A stretch of 64,000 bases of DNA from Vitellaria paradoxa. Lineage: Eukaryota > Streptophyta > Magnoliopsida > Ericales > Sapotaceae. Both the position numbers and the translations under genes were made by a program. Under the pieces are notes generated by a model. The model had not been told where the DNA came from. It saw only the letters and a list, made by a program, of their open reading frames with translations, and searched no databases. The DNA lies in contig CM034238.1 in assembly GCA_019916065.1 (NCBI GenBank), positions 25,841,246-25,905,245 of the forward strand, in the 5' to 3' direction. Positions 47,047-58,800 of the stretch are shown here, one piece after another (within the stretch, counting starts at the first letter, position 1; every line of letters starts with the position of its first letter).

Positions 47047-47119
<73 letters not shown>
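47047..47119. repeat. Long (CT)n microsatellite
   Basis: About 36 uninterrupted CT units lie in a wider pyrimidine-rich stretch (46930-47225). Reading frames through it encode only Ser-Leu repeats and are not genes. Confidence 0.97.
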
Positions 47120-47122
<3 letters not shown>

Positions 47123-47239
47123 TCACCTCTCTCATGCACCTTCCCTCCCCCCTTCAAGTTTCAACCGAATTCAAATTTTAAACACCCTCTCTTTCTATCT
47201 CTCAAACATTCATCCTCTCTCGATCAAGACATTATTTTA

Positions 47240-48235
47240 ACAAATGTTAAAGTTCTAGCGTCAATTGGCAATAAATTTATATCAAGAATTAAAATTCAAT
47301 TCATCTTTTCCAAAAATAGTTAAGATATTTTGTATTTGAATTATGATTTTATTCTAATTCAATATTTTAATACTTTATTTTATTACACTTATTATTTAGG
47401 TTTAGCTTAATAATGTTAACTTTTATGATATTTAGAAAATTAATGTTTATTTTTATTTAATTCCCTTCCCCGGTCAACAACATTCTTGAGTCAACCCTGG
47501 TTATATGACATTAAAAATAGTATAAAAACAAATACTAATAAATTATATTTATTTATCACAAATAAGATAAGAGATATGAAGAGTGTCTCTCTCAGGTAAA
47601 GCTACAAATAAATCTTTTCATTCATGTATAGCTCAATTTGTTCACCAAAAAAACTTGAGCACGGCAAACTTGAACAGAAAATTTAACTGCATTTGATAAA
47701 CAAGCCGAAGTTGAGCAAGAGATCGGTTCATTTTACACCCCCTAGAATTCAGCCTGAAGAGCACTACAGTAGCTAATGCATACATATTGGACACTAGCTA
47801 AAATGGTATCCATAACTAGTGAATTCAAGGGTCAATTTTAGAGCGCTGTTGGTGTGTTTTATTTTTGGGATCCAAGAGAGCTGATATCGCAATTCAATTT
47901 AGGGTCATTAGATTAAAATTTAACGGTTCAAACACCTTCATCTTATTTGTAATTTAAAAAAAATACAAATGTGTTTGTATTGTAGAATTTTAATTCAATT
48001 GTCCACAATTCAGGGTTATCGAGCTGTCAGCCTTCTTCTTTCTTTGTTTCGAGTCTAATTAGAGATGATGTATATTCTTTAAAATACCAAGAAAGAGTTT
48101 CAAAACTTTTGTGCCTTTTTTTTTTTTTAATTAATATGAAGATGTTTGCACCACTTCAAATTTATATCAACTTCCATACCAAGCACACTGATGATGTGAT
48201 TTAAAGCCCTCATCACTTTCTCCATAATATCTTTA
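47240..48235. other. AT-rich intergenic region
   Basis: No gene or element was recognised. Confidence 0.4.
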
Positions 48236-48240
48236 CTTTT

Positions 48241-48638
48241 TGATGGGAGTAATTTTGGATACCCCGAAATTTCCTATAATTGAGGGAAGATTTATATCTA
48301 TAATTGAGGGTAAGATTTATATTCATAATTGGGGGCGAGATTTGTGGAATCACATTAAATCTCAAAAAGATATATATCAATCCAAAATTTTCCTTATCCA
48401 AAAAAAGAAATCAGAACAAATCAAGGAAGATTTTCAATTTGACTCTAACTACAAGTCTACAAAATATTTTTATAAATAGGCGACAAAATCACACTAACAG
48501 GTATGAGAAAAACTCTCTCTCTATACAAAAATTCCGCCACCTTTGTTAGCTTAAGCATCGGAGATCTTTTGGGAGGGACCACACCAGTATTCATGGCAGA
48601 CAGATTTCCATTACTTTCACAAAATTTCATTATCATCA
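48241..48638 (+). repeat. 5' LTR of the coding-free element
   Basis: It includes a TATA box TATAAATA (48471-48478). It is clearly diverged from the 3' LTR throughout, so the insertion is old. Confidence 0.85.
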
Positions 48639-48640
48639 GT

Positions 48641-48664
48641 TGATGCCGTTTATGGGAATCGAGG
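48641..48664 (+). other. Diverged tRNA-Asp-like primer-binding site
   Basis: TGATGCCGTTTATGGGAATC lies 2 bp after the LTR. I compare it with TGGCGCCGTTGCCGGGGATC, the Asp-tRNA primer site known from Athila/Tat elements, and it matches at most positions. Confidence 0.55.
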
Positions 48665-49989
48665 ATTCTCGCTGTTTTTCATGGTCCGAATCGGGTCTGA
48701 TGCAATCACTCATTTGCAATCGATAATGATGGAGAACAAAAGACAACAACAGGCAATGTCTGGTTAGGCAATGTATCAAACTGGGCATTCTCAAAACTTC
48801 CGCTTAATCTGGGATGGCGATTTATGCTTGAAGTTAGACTGATTATGTGGATGTTCTTGGCCCTTAGCGTACTGGCCATGTCGGGATCGACATAACATTT
48901 CTACAGAATAGTAATATTTCCTTTCCTAATTTGATTTTAAATTTTCTTACTTCTATGTTAGAGTTTCTCGCCATCCAATCAAAATTGCCATATGTGAACA
49001 TAATCTATAGTGTTGTTTGGTCTGAGCACTATTTTTAAATGTCATTAGTTTGCTTCAATCCGAACAACATGTCCGAACACTTTCTAATATTGTTTGTTAT
49101 ATTCATAATTAATTATATAAGTTGATATTGTTTATCATGAATTATGAACCATGATCATGATGATCATGATTGACATATACATATAATGATCTAATTTTAG
49201 AGCACTATTGGTTCATATACACACATATAAGCATGCAATTGATGGACTAGAGTCCATATATTTAGTATATTGACTAGGTATAACTTTAATATGTGGTACC
49301 AACATATCGCTAGGCATCATGGTTCGTTCCAAGTATAAAGCCGATCATCATTGAACATGAGATTTCAGTTTATTTATTTGCCGAGTTCAAGGTTATACAT
49401 AGCATTAAAATATTATCAGTGCATGTAGTCATGTTCTAAGCATGGCTTTTTTTTGGTTGAGGCTTCATTATCTTTAAATTCAGCTTGACATATCAATTTT
49501 AAACATATTTTATAGATAAATAAATAAATGGTAATGATTATAATATTATAAATATTTAGCTTTGAACATTAACACAATTCCAAGAGCCGAGAACAAATCT
49601 ACCGTATATTTAATTGGCTCGAGATTATTTAAGTTTAGTTTTCGTATTTGTATGTTTACATTGAAAGAATGGCATGAGCATAGGCTACATTTTAATTTCT
49701 AAACTAGAAAATTAGCATCATTTATATTCATTAAAATATTCTATTAGCCTTGATTGGTGTTCCATATCATGAAACCCACATGTAATTGATACCCAATTAC
49801 TAATTGGTAGAGACAATATTAAAGAACTATGCTTTGTTGGTCATATTAGCAAGGAACAAGTTAGCCAAATAGGTTAGTTGAATATTCAACTAAGCATCCA
49901 TACATATTACGTTGGTTGTTGCACTTGAAGCCAAATATATTCATATGAAACATTGAAGCTTGGCACTCCAATTGAGCCTACAATAAAGT

Positions 49990-50345
49990 CAAACGAGAAC
50001 TAAGGTCGAGCTGGCCGGTATGAGTAGAGTTGGCCAACCCTGAGCAAACCTAGTGGAGCATGACCAGAGTTGGCTAACTTGATTGAGCTGGCTGACCATG
50101 AGTAGACCTAAACGAGCAGAGCTGCCCGAGTATGAGTAAAACCGATCAAGCATGAGCAGAGCTCGTTAAACTGGCAAACCATAAGCAGACCTGGCCGAGC
50201 ATGAGTAAAGCTGGCCAAATATGAGTAGAGCTGGACGACCATGAGCAGAGTTGGTCGAGCTGGCCGAGCATGAGTAGAGCTGGCTGAGCAGAGGAAGAGC
50301 AAGGATGCCGAGCAAGAGCATACCAAGAGCATTGTTGGCCAAGCA
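49990..50345 (+). repeat. Minisatellite, ~24-bp degenerate unit
   Basis: Variants of GAGCTGGCCGAGCATGAGTA recur about 14 times. Spacing is near 24 bp, which keeps a reading frame, but stops interrupt both strands. Confidence 0.8.
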
Positions 50346-51204
50346 GCTATCAACTCGAATCGTGAAGTTAAACATTTTCCTACCAAGCATCACTTAGCTG
50401 AGATATTTATGATAACTAATTCTGAAAATTATCAGTATTATTTTTATATTGATTAATTCCAAGACTTATCTCAACATTACGAATATATTTTGAAAATATT
50501 TGTCAATATTTAGAATTGCCTAAAAAAATAAAGGCAATACAACTAATTGCAATTTTCTAAAAATTATGCCATGTCCACCGAATTTTCTTGCCATCTATAG
50601 ATGCATTAAATTTTGGCCATATTATTATATATAGCATAAAGTTATATATACATTATGAAAGCACTCATAAATATTCTCAAACCACCATCTAAGAATGCTT
50701 AATTTTACTATAATTCTAAGTGAAATACATAACTGCGCAACTTCATGTGATTACTAGCTTGATTTTACATTTTTGAAGCTCAATTTGATTGTCAAGCATG
50801 AGTTAACAATTATCTGTATAAGCATAATATGAATTTGAGCACTTACTACAGTTTTAAATTTATCGATATATTTCCTGAACATAGTAGTGTACATTATCGA
50901 GCATGACTTTAGGCCATGTCACATTATCAAGTGCGGTTTATTCATATCTTCAATTCAAAATTTACATGCTAACCATGATTTGTTAGATTGGGTATGATGT
51001 AAAATTACCAGATATCTTAATCACGAATAAGTACTGTCGAGAAAAAGCAGGTAGAGTAAGAGCATGCCGAGCATGAGTAGGTCAAGCACTAACTGATCTT
51101 GAAACAACTGAGAAGTCGACAATTCTACAAAGTATTCTAAGAAATATCACTCAACACTAGCAATTGTACAAGATACTCCATCGACAAGAGAAAACTCGAC
51201 CAAT

Positions 51205-51865
51205 TAGAGAGAGACTACTAGGCCAAGAGAGCCTAATAGATTGATTGACAACTTGATCACTCCAAGAGTGACTGACTGATGGAGGAGGCACCTCATAGGC
51301 CAAGAGAGCCTAAGAGGCTGATCAACAGCTTATCAGTCTGAGAGTGGTCGATCGATAAAAGAAACGCCTGCAAGGTTAAGAGAGCCTAAGAGGCAAATCG
51401 ATAGCTTAGTTGATCTGTGAGAGGTTAACCGACGAAGAAAAATTACACGCTAGGCCAAGATAGCCTAAGAGATTGATCGGTATCTCAGTCGATCCGAGAG
51501 TGTCCAATCGATGGAAGAAGCGCTTGTTAAGTCAAAAGAGCCTATGAGGTTGATCAACAGCTCGGTTGATCTGTGAGAGGTCGACTGACGAAGGAAAATC
51601 GCACACTAGGCCAAGAGAGTCTAAGAGGCCAATCGACAGCTCAGTTGATCCAAAAGTGGCCAATCGATGGAGGAAGTGCCTGTTAGGCCAAGAGAGCCTA
51701 AAAGGCATATCGATAGTTTGGTCAGTTTGAGAGTGGCCAACCAACGAAGGAAAATGCCTACTAGGCTCTAAAAGCTTAAGAGGCCTAACAACAATTTAGT
51801 CAGTCTGAGAGTGGCTGATTGACTAGAGATTGTCTGCTAAGCTTGGAAGCCTAAGAGGCTAAAAA
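51205..51865 (+). repeat. Minisatellite, ~79-bp unit, about 8-9 copies
   Basis: Each copy contains 'ggccaagagagcctaagagg' or a variant, at about 51211, 51299, 51375, 51453, 51531, 51610, 51692, 51765 and 51845. This is followed by 'gatc..gagagtggccgatcga'. The first part can form a small hairpin (AGCCT..AGGCT). Confidence 0.85.
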
Positions 51866-51993
51866 AAAGAGCAAGCCCATAACCCTAAAACATAACTGTT
51901 GGTTTATGAGCTCAGCTATGAAGTCGAGCAAGGCAGAACATAAAATGTGCACACAGCCAATAAAGTAACCAACCATTAGGGAATTAAGGCATC

Positions 51994-52431
51994 TGATGGG
52001 AATAATTTTTTATACCACAAAATTCCTTATAATTGGGGAAAATTTTATATCTATAATTGGGGGTAATATTTATATCCATAATTAGGGGACAAGATTTGTG
52101 GAATTATATTAAATCTCATAAAAATATATACCAATCTAATATCTTCCTTATCCAAATAAGGAAACCACAACAAATTAGGGAAGACTTCCAATTTGACTCC
52201 AATTACAACTCTACAAAGTATTCTTATAAATAGGAGGACGAAATCACCCTAATAGGCATAAGAAAAACTCTCTCTCTATGCAAATATTCTGTCACCTTTA
52301 CTAACTTAAGCATAAGAGATTTTTTGGGCAGGCACTACATCGGTATTCATGGCAGACAGATTTCCATTACTTTTTGGCGGATCGAGTTCTCAGAGGGCTG
52401 AATGGAGAACTCCAAAATTTTACCATCATCA
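51994..52431 (+). repeat. 3' LTR of the coding-free element
   Basis: It carries about 40 extra bases near 52376-52413 compared with the 5' LTR, otherwise the same plan, with TATAAATA at 52225-52232. Confidence 0.85.
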
Positions 52432-52436
52432 CTTTT

Positions 52437-53390
52437 GAATAAACTCATTAGAAGATGATGCACATTAGTCCAGTGCATTAGAGTTGGGAATTTCCAACAA
52501 AATCAATTAAGCTCCAATTTGCTTTAGTGCAGTTGCCCAGAACTCTTGACTTGACTTTAAGGCTTAACAAAATTTGAAAGTTCCCACATAAGGTGTAAGT
52601 CTTAAACTTAACCTATTCACATAGTTTGTGGAGTGTTGCGTGGGTCCTTAATTTACCCATCAACTACGCAGTTGGTTAAGAGTTATAGTAAAACACCTGT
52701 TCATCAGCCAATGTCGCATCAAGACTCCTCTTAATCAGCTGGATCGCCTAGCTGGCCATAGCCCCTACCTCCCCTTTTGGGAGGTCAAATGTTTAAAATC
52801 TTCGGGTGTAAAGTACAATAAGATTGGTAGGACATACTTTTTTGACTTGTTGAACCATAATAAGTCTTTAGATATAACTTCAATCGTTGTGAACCATGCA
52901 AATTACTGTCAATGTGTCGAGAGTCGGTGCATATTAGATTGGCTTGACTAAGAATCGTCAAAAGTCAACCTTTTTTATTTTTATCATTAAAGATTCCTCT
53001 TCGCTCTTGTCTTAATTTGTGATTCTTAATTTGAAACAGACACCCATTATGAAAGCTTAAGAGGACTAGGCATAGTCACACAGTAGTTAGTAGCATTCAA
53101 ATAATTGGTAAAATGATTAAAAATTACTTAAGACGAACACAAATGCATAATAGGAATATCTTTTACTCTTATTGTGGTATAAATAATTTGATTAATTTCA
53201 ACCATTCACAAATGGTGTGTTCAAAAGCTCTGGTTAGTAGCATTAGGCCCACTTTTTAAAGATTAATGGATCAATCTTTCCTTTTCTTTTTCTTTTTTTT
53301 CCCCAAAACCTCAAACAAATCAATTGAATATCAATTAATACATAATTGATTGAAGGATGGTTATGGCAATTTAGGTAGAGATGTCAAAAC
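52437..53390. other. Spacer with a possible SINE-like piece
   Basis: 'cagttggttaagagttatag' near 52670 recalls a tRNA-like A box, but no B box or tail was found. No gene was seen. Confidence 0.35.
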
Positions 53391-53642
53391 TACTTGTACC
53401 GAGCGAACACTCACTTTACTCGTCCCGTTCGAAGAGGGTATGAAGATATTAATAACGGGGACGGAGACGGGTATAAGTATGGAGGTTTGAAGTGATCCCC
53501 GAATAAAGATGGGGATGGATACAAGTATGATAGTCTCCACAATGCCCTTACCCGTCCTATTTAAATATAATTTATATATTTTTATTTTAACATTTAGTCA
53601 ATACCTATAAAATATATATCAAAAAGTAATATATATAATGCT

Positions 53643-53986
53643 ACCATCGAGTCTGATCCAGTGAAATCTGGAGTTACTAATTCATTTTCTTCTAAAAAAG
53701 TCCAATCTGCAGAATCCTGTTCTGATTGCTTACATCTTGTTGGAGTCAACACTGAGTCTAACATGAGGCTACATAGTAGCTTAGAGTGTAGACCTGACAT
53801 GAGGCTACATAGTATCTTAACCATGGCTCAAAGTGTAGACCTTTCTTATGACGGTTCTTGCATGTTCACATGTCTAAACGAGACACCAGACACACAATCA
53901 AGTGCAAATGTAGTTAGGACTTTCAAGCAGTTAGATGAAGAAGCTAATGAACTGGCCAACTGTAAGGGGAAGGCACCCATCACCTA
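53643..53986 (+). other. Unrecognised open frame with an internal duplication
   Basis: The frame of about 114 codons (ATIESDPVKSGVTNSF...) ends KQLDEEANELANCKGKAPIT. A segment of about 50 bp containing 'catgaggctacatagta' is repeated inside it (near 53761 and 53799). No domain is recognised. It may be a captured gene fragment. Confidence 0.25.
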
Positions 53987-54306
53987 ATTGTCACTTTAGC
54001 CTAAGCCTTGGTAGGATGAGCAGAAATTTCAGTTTTAGAGACGGTTCAACTATTTCACAATTGAGTTTCACATATATGGCCTTGTTTGGTGCAACCGAAA
54101 CTAACTAAAAGTGGCTAAAAGATACCAAAAGTTACCAAAATTTTTCAAACTTTACCAATTTTGTGATCTGTGCGCAAATTACTTATGTTAGAAATGTCAG
54201 GTTCTTGTTTTTTTGAAATCTGTTGGAATGGGTGCTAGAATGCCTATTCCAACGGTTCTCTTTTTTGTCATGACAACCAAAAAATGAAAGAGGCCTTGGT
54301 CTTTGT

Positions 54307-54830
54307 AAGCTTGATGAATGGAACAAAGTTTCTATGATGAGGCACAAATGGGCCATTTGTTCTGGAAGTCCCTCTCTTTGGGTGGAATGGTGCAAATCCA
54401 ATTTACTTAGAGGTATATGTTTTTGGGAAGTAAAAGTTCGATCAAACTATTCTTGGATGTGGCGTAAATTACTCAAACTAAAAGAAGATGCAAGCTGTGT
54501 GTCTAAATATAAAGTGGGAAGAGGTGACTTTATATCTCTATGGTTCTCCAATTGGCATCCCCTTGGCCCTCTAATTCCCAAATATGGTCCAAGGATTGCT
54601 TATGATGCTGGGTTGCCTAAGAATGCAAAAGTCTAACAAGTGATTTGCAATGGGCAATGGAAATGGCTTTACCCGTGCTCATGGGAGCTTAAGAAAATCA
54701 TAGCCAAGAACCCCCTAGTTATTTGCCAAATCTGCAAGCTTTGGATGAGTTCAAATGGACTATTTCCAAGAATAAAGTTTGTAAGTGTAATTTAGATTAG
54801 CTTTTGTGTTGGCAATATCCGAGACAGCAC
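54307..54830 (+). pseudogene. LINE (L1/RTE-type) fragment, C-terminal region
   Basis: The frame reads KLDEWNKVSMMRHKWAICSG, then SLWVEWCKSNLLRG, then VGRGDFISLWFSNWHPLGPL, and it continues past a stop at about 54634 with QVICNGQWKWLYPCSWELKK. This is the stretch behind the reverse transcriptase of plant non-LTR elements, shortly ahead of the zf-RVT zinc-binding part. The endonuclease and polymerase domains are missing, so it is a truncated, dead copy. Confidence 0.8.
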
Positions 54831-54879
54831 TTTGCGTGTAATAGTTCATTCTAGATTTTGTAGAATGTCACAAGTCAGG

Positions 54880-55747
54880 TTTTTAGATGCTTAGGCATAT
54901 GCCAAATAGTGTTTAAGCATCCTTATTGATGGTTGGGAAGAGCATTGAATTGGGAAGAGAAGTGGTTACTGGGTCAACAAGCTTTTGATCATCCCATTTG
55001 GACCCAAATTGTCACTGTCCAAAAAATTGAGAAGTCTCATAAGCAGTTTGTGAGGAGTTTATGCCCACGAGATGTCTGTGACATCTGAAAAATTCTGTTT
55101 AGTATGCAAGATGGTCTTGTGAGCAGTTCATATGCAGTCTGTGCCCACGACCTGCCTGTGACGACGTCCAGATTTTTAAGATCTGTCCAAATGGCTTTTT
55201 TAACCCTCACTTTTGATATAAAAAGAACTTTTCTCTTCTTAACCCTAACCTTTTAGACAGAACGTCACACTCACTAAGCTTATTTGAGAAAGAAACCAAA
55301 AGGGAATGATGGGATGCATAACTTGCTTAATTCTTGACATCACCAATTATCTTTGGTAAAGATTCATCATCAACCAGCTCAGATCTATGGATGTGCATCA
55401 GATTAGGTGAGCTTCTTCAAGTTTTTGAAGGTCTTCTTCTTCACGGGCTGAGGTGTATTGCAGGATGTCTAGCAACCAAGGTTAGAATAGGCTCTTAGGC
55501 AAGTAGATCAACGGGTAGTTGGTTGGGAAAACTTGTAATCCATGTCTATGTACCTTGTAACCTCTGATTTTATAGTGAAGAAGGTTTAGTCTGATCCGCT
55601 GAAGGATCCGGGGTTGTTTTCTCCTTAGTGTTCTAAGGGATTTTTTACTCTAGTCAACAAATCCTTGTGTCTCTTTGGTTTATCTTATTGTTTCCAGCTG
55701 TGAATGTTTTGATTTGGGATACTATTGTGTGAGATTTGGGACTTTCA
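54880..55747 (+). repeat. Presumed 5' LTR (right part) of the SIRE-like Copia element
   Basis: The LTR must end with 'gggactttca' at 55747, just ahead of the primer site. A TATA box TATAAAA lies at 55217-55223. Two diverged copies of a 'gcagt..gtgcccacga..tgcctgtgac' block lie near 55040 and 55120. The left border is a guess, because the 3' LTR is outside the window. Confidence 0.5.
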
Positions 55748-55749
55748 AG

Positions 55750-55761
55750 TGGTATCAGAGC
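55750..55761 (+). other. Primer-binding site of the SIRE-like element
   Basis: TGGTATCAGAGC matches initiator Met tRNA and lies 2 bp after the LTR end. Confidence 0.9.
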
Positions 55762-55823
55762 CGTGGGTGCTCTCTGTTTTTGTATCTAGACTTTCTATCT
55801 GAGGGTTGGTCCATATAGTTTCC

Positions 55824-58800
55824 ATGGATAGTCAAAGAGAAGGACAATCAACTGTTAGACCTCCATTTCTTGATGGGACTAACTATCACTATTGGAAGGC
55901 AAGGATGAGAGCCTTTCTCAAATCTATTGATGAACGGGTTTGGGATTCCGTTGTTGATGGATGGAGACCACCTACTGTGAGTGAGACTGACCACACACTG
56001 AAAGCTAAAAGAGATTGGTCACCTGCTGAGAATGAAGCTGCTAGGTGGAATAGTAAAGCCTTGAACGTAATTTTCTGCAGTGTTTCTCAGGAAGAGTTCA
56101 GAAGAATTTCTAACTGTGAAGTTGCAAAAGAAGCTTGGGATATTTTTCAAGTTACCTATGAAGGAACTATAGCAGTAAAAATAGCCAAGTTACAGAGACT
56201 CACTACTGCATTTGAGGTAATTCATATGGCAAAAAATAAAACATTTGATCAATTTTACATCAAGCTCAGTGATATTGTAAATTCCTCAACAAATCTTGGT
56301 GAAACTTATCCGCAATCAAAGATTGTTCGCAAGATTTTAAGGTCATTACCTGATAAGTTTCAGCCAAAGGTTACAGCTATTGAGGAAAGTAAAGATGCAG
56401 ATCAAATGAAGGTTGAAGAGTTAGTTGGTTCTCTGCAAACTTTTGAAGTTAATGTGAATCAAAACAAGAGAAACAAATGAATTGCCTTAAGTTCAATCTG
56501 TGAAGATGAGAAAAAATAAATAGACACCTCAAAAGTGAGTGCTGAGGATATTGCTTTCCTTGTCAAGAAGTTCAAAAGTTTCTCCAAGAAGCCTTCTCAA
56601 TACAAGTCAAAGTTCTCTAAAGGAAAGAAAAAGACTGGTGAAGAAATTAAAACCGAGAAAAAGTAAGAGAAATCCGGTGAGAAGCAATGCTTTGAATGTA
56701 AAGGGTATGGACATTTTACTAATGAATGTGCAAATCGGATGAATAGAAGAAACAAGAAAGTTTTTAATGCTTTTTGGGATAATGAAGATGATTCTAGGAC
56801 TGACGAAGACCAAACTGATGATGATACATCTTGTTCTAAGGATGAATCTCCAAATGTGCTCGCATTCATGGTGAAAACTGATGATTGCTCTTTAAAGAAA
56901 AATTCATAAATCAGTGTTTCTTAGATAACTCTTGATGAAAGTGATGAGGGTGACACTTCTGATCTAGATTCTGAGGAAGACATTCGAGATAAGTTTGATG
57001 TGTTACAAGATAAATATAATGAGCTGTACCAACAATCACTAACTCTTGCAAAGTAGAAGGCCAAAGCACTTTCCAAACTAAACAAAGTTGAATGTGAGAA
57101 AGAGAGTTTAAAAAATGAAGTTGAAAGTTGTAAGACTCATATTGGTGAATTGGAGAAACTGATTGAGACATTGAAAAGAAATAAAGAAAATTTAACTTCT
57201 TTGAATGTGACATTGGAAAAAGAAGTTGAGGAATTGAATGAGAAATTTGCGAAGGTTTCTAGTTCTCTTAAGAAGTGGGATGCTGGAACCAAGAAGTTGG
57301 AAGACATTTTGGAAGCTCAAAGGTGTCCTAATGATAGAACTGGGATTGGATGTATAAAGCTGTCTTCATCTTCTTCAAACCAAGGAAACGGCCCAATTAA
57401 ATTTGTCCCAGCTACTGAGATAATTGAGAACAAATCCAGCAATTTTCACTTCACTTCAAGGGTTGCAAAAGCTGAATGTGAACAATCAAAAAGTAATTCA
57501 AGAGAAAGCCAAAGTTTTCAATAGAAAGTGATATCAAGTGCAAGTAAGGTGAAAAATGACATTCGAGGTAATGGTTCTCCCAATCACTTTTCAGTTTTTG
57601 GAGGTAAAAATGTCATTAAATCTGGTTTCCACTCCTCAAATTCTGCATATTCTCGGAAATTTGTTCCCATATGTCATCATTGTGGAATTAGAGGACACAT
57701 AAGACCATTTTGTCACAAATTGCATGGATTGCCATTGGATTATGTTAAATCCAAAGTTAATCCTAACAAAGGTCTTAAAGGAAAAGAATTTTTGTCTAAT
57801 AGGTTCAATGGTCTTCAATTTCATAATGACAATGACTTCCGAGCTCCATTCAAACCAAAAAGGAATATTTCTAATGGAGGATTGTCTAAATCTAATACCA
57901 AGAACATTTCAAAAACTGTTTTCAAAGGTAAAATGTCTTCAAAAAACAAAGTTAGAAAAACATGGATTCGATGTGATGAATTGAATTGCTTTGTTGCACA
58001 CACGGCTTTTAGAGCTCAAAACTCCAACATGTGGTATTTGGATAGTGGATGCTCTAAGCACATGTGTGGTGTCAAGTCCATGTTTTCTTCTTTGGTTGAT
58101 TGTGATAAAGGCTCAGTCACATTTGGTGATAGTAGCAAATCCAAAATTCTTAGTATTGGATGCATTGATCATCTGGGTCTTCCTAGACTCAAGGATGTGC
58201 TATATGTTGATGGTTTGAAAGCAAATTTGATTAGCATTAGTCAAATTTGTGATTCACACTACAATGTTATGTTTGCTAAAAATGAATGCTCAATTTTAGA
58301 CAAGGATAATAATGTGGTGTTGAAGGGAATTAGAACTTCAGATAATTGTTATGGGCTTTCCACTAACAAAAAATTGACTTGCAATGTTGCACAACTATAG
58401 ATCTTTGGCACCAAAGGCTTGGACATGTGAACTATCAAGACCTTGCAAGATTATCTAAATCCGAGATTGTGAAAGGGTTGCCAAAATTAGCAAAAGTCAA
58501 GAAAGTTGTTTGTGGACCATGTCAGAAAGGGAAACAAACAAAGGCTATTCATAAAAAGACCAATAGAATAGCTACTTCTTCTCCTTTAGATCTTGTGCAT
58601 GTTGACTTGATGGGTCCTATAAGGACTGAAAGTTTAGGTGGCAAAAAATACACTTTTGTGATGGTAGATGACCTTTCTAGATTCACTTGGGTGAATTTTT
58701 TAAAAAAAAATCTAACACTTTTCAAGTTTTTAAATCTTTGTGCAATAGACTTCAAAATGAGAAAGGCGTTAAGATTGGTAGGATCATTAGATTGAGAAAT

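Larger units (their letters stand above)
48241..52431 (+). mobile_element. Coding-free LTR retrotransposon (LARD-like), 4.2 kb
   Basis: Direct repeats at 48241-48638 and 51994-52431 start TGATGGGA and end ATCATCA. A perfect CTTTT target duplication flanks them (48236-48240 and 52432-52436). The internal 3.35 kb shows no gag or pol motif and instead holds two minisatellites. The primer site resembles tRNA-Asp, as in Athila/Tat Gypsy elements. It must have been mobilised by proteins of another element. Confidence 0.85.

Noticed and set aside
46962..47323. Open frames of 92 and 102 codons rich in Ser and Leu
   Set aside because: They are produced by the (CT)n microsatellite and have no supporting features.
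50108..50393. - strand frames with repeated Ser, Cys and Leu
   Set aside because: They are the reverse reading of the 24-bp minisatellite, with stops in neighbouring units.
51205..51865. A CRISPR array, suggested by the regular repeats
   Set aside because: The units are contiguous and degenerate, without unique spacers, and the genome is a plant's.
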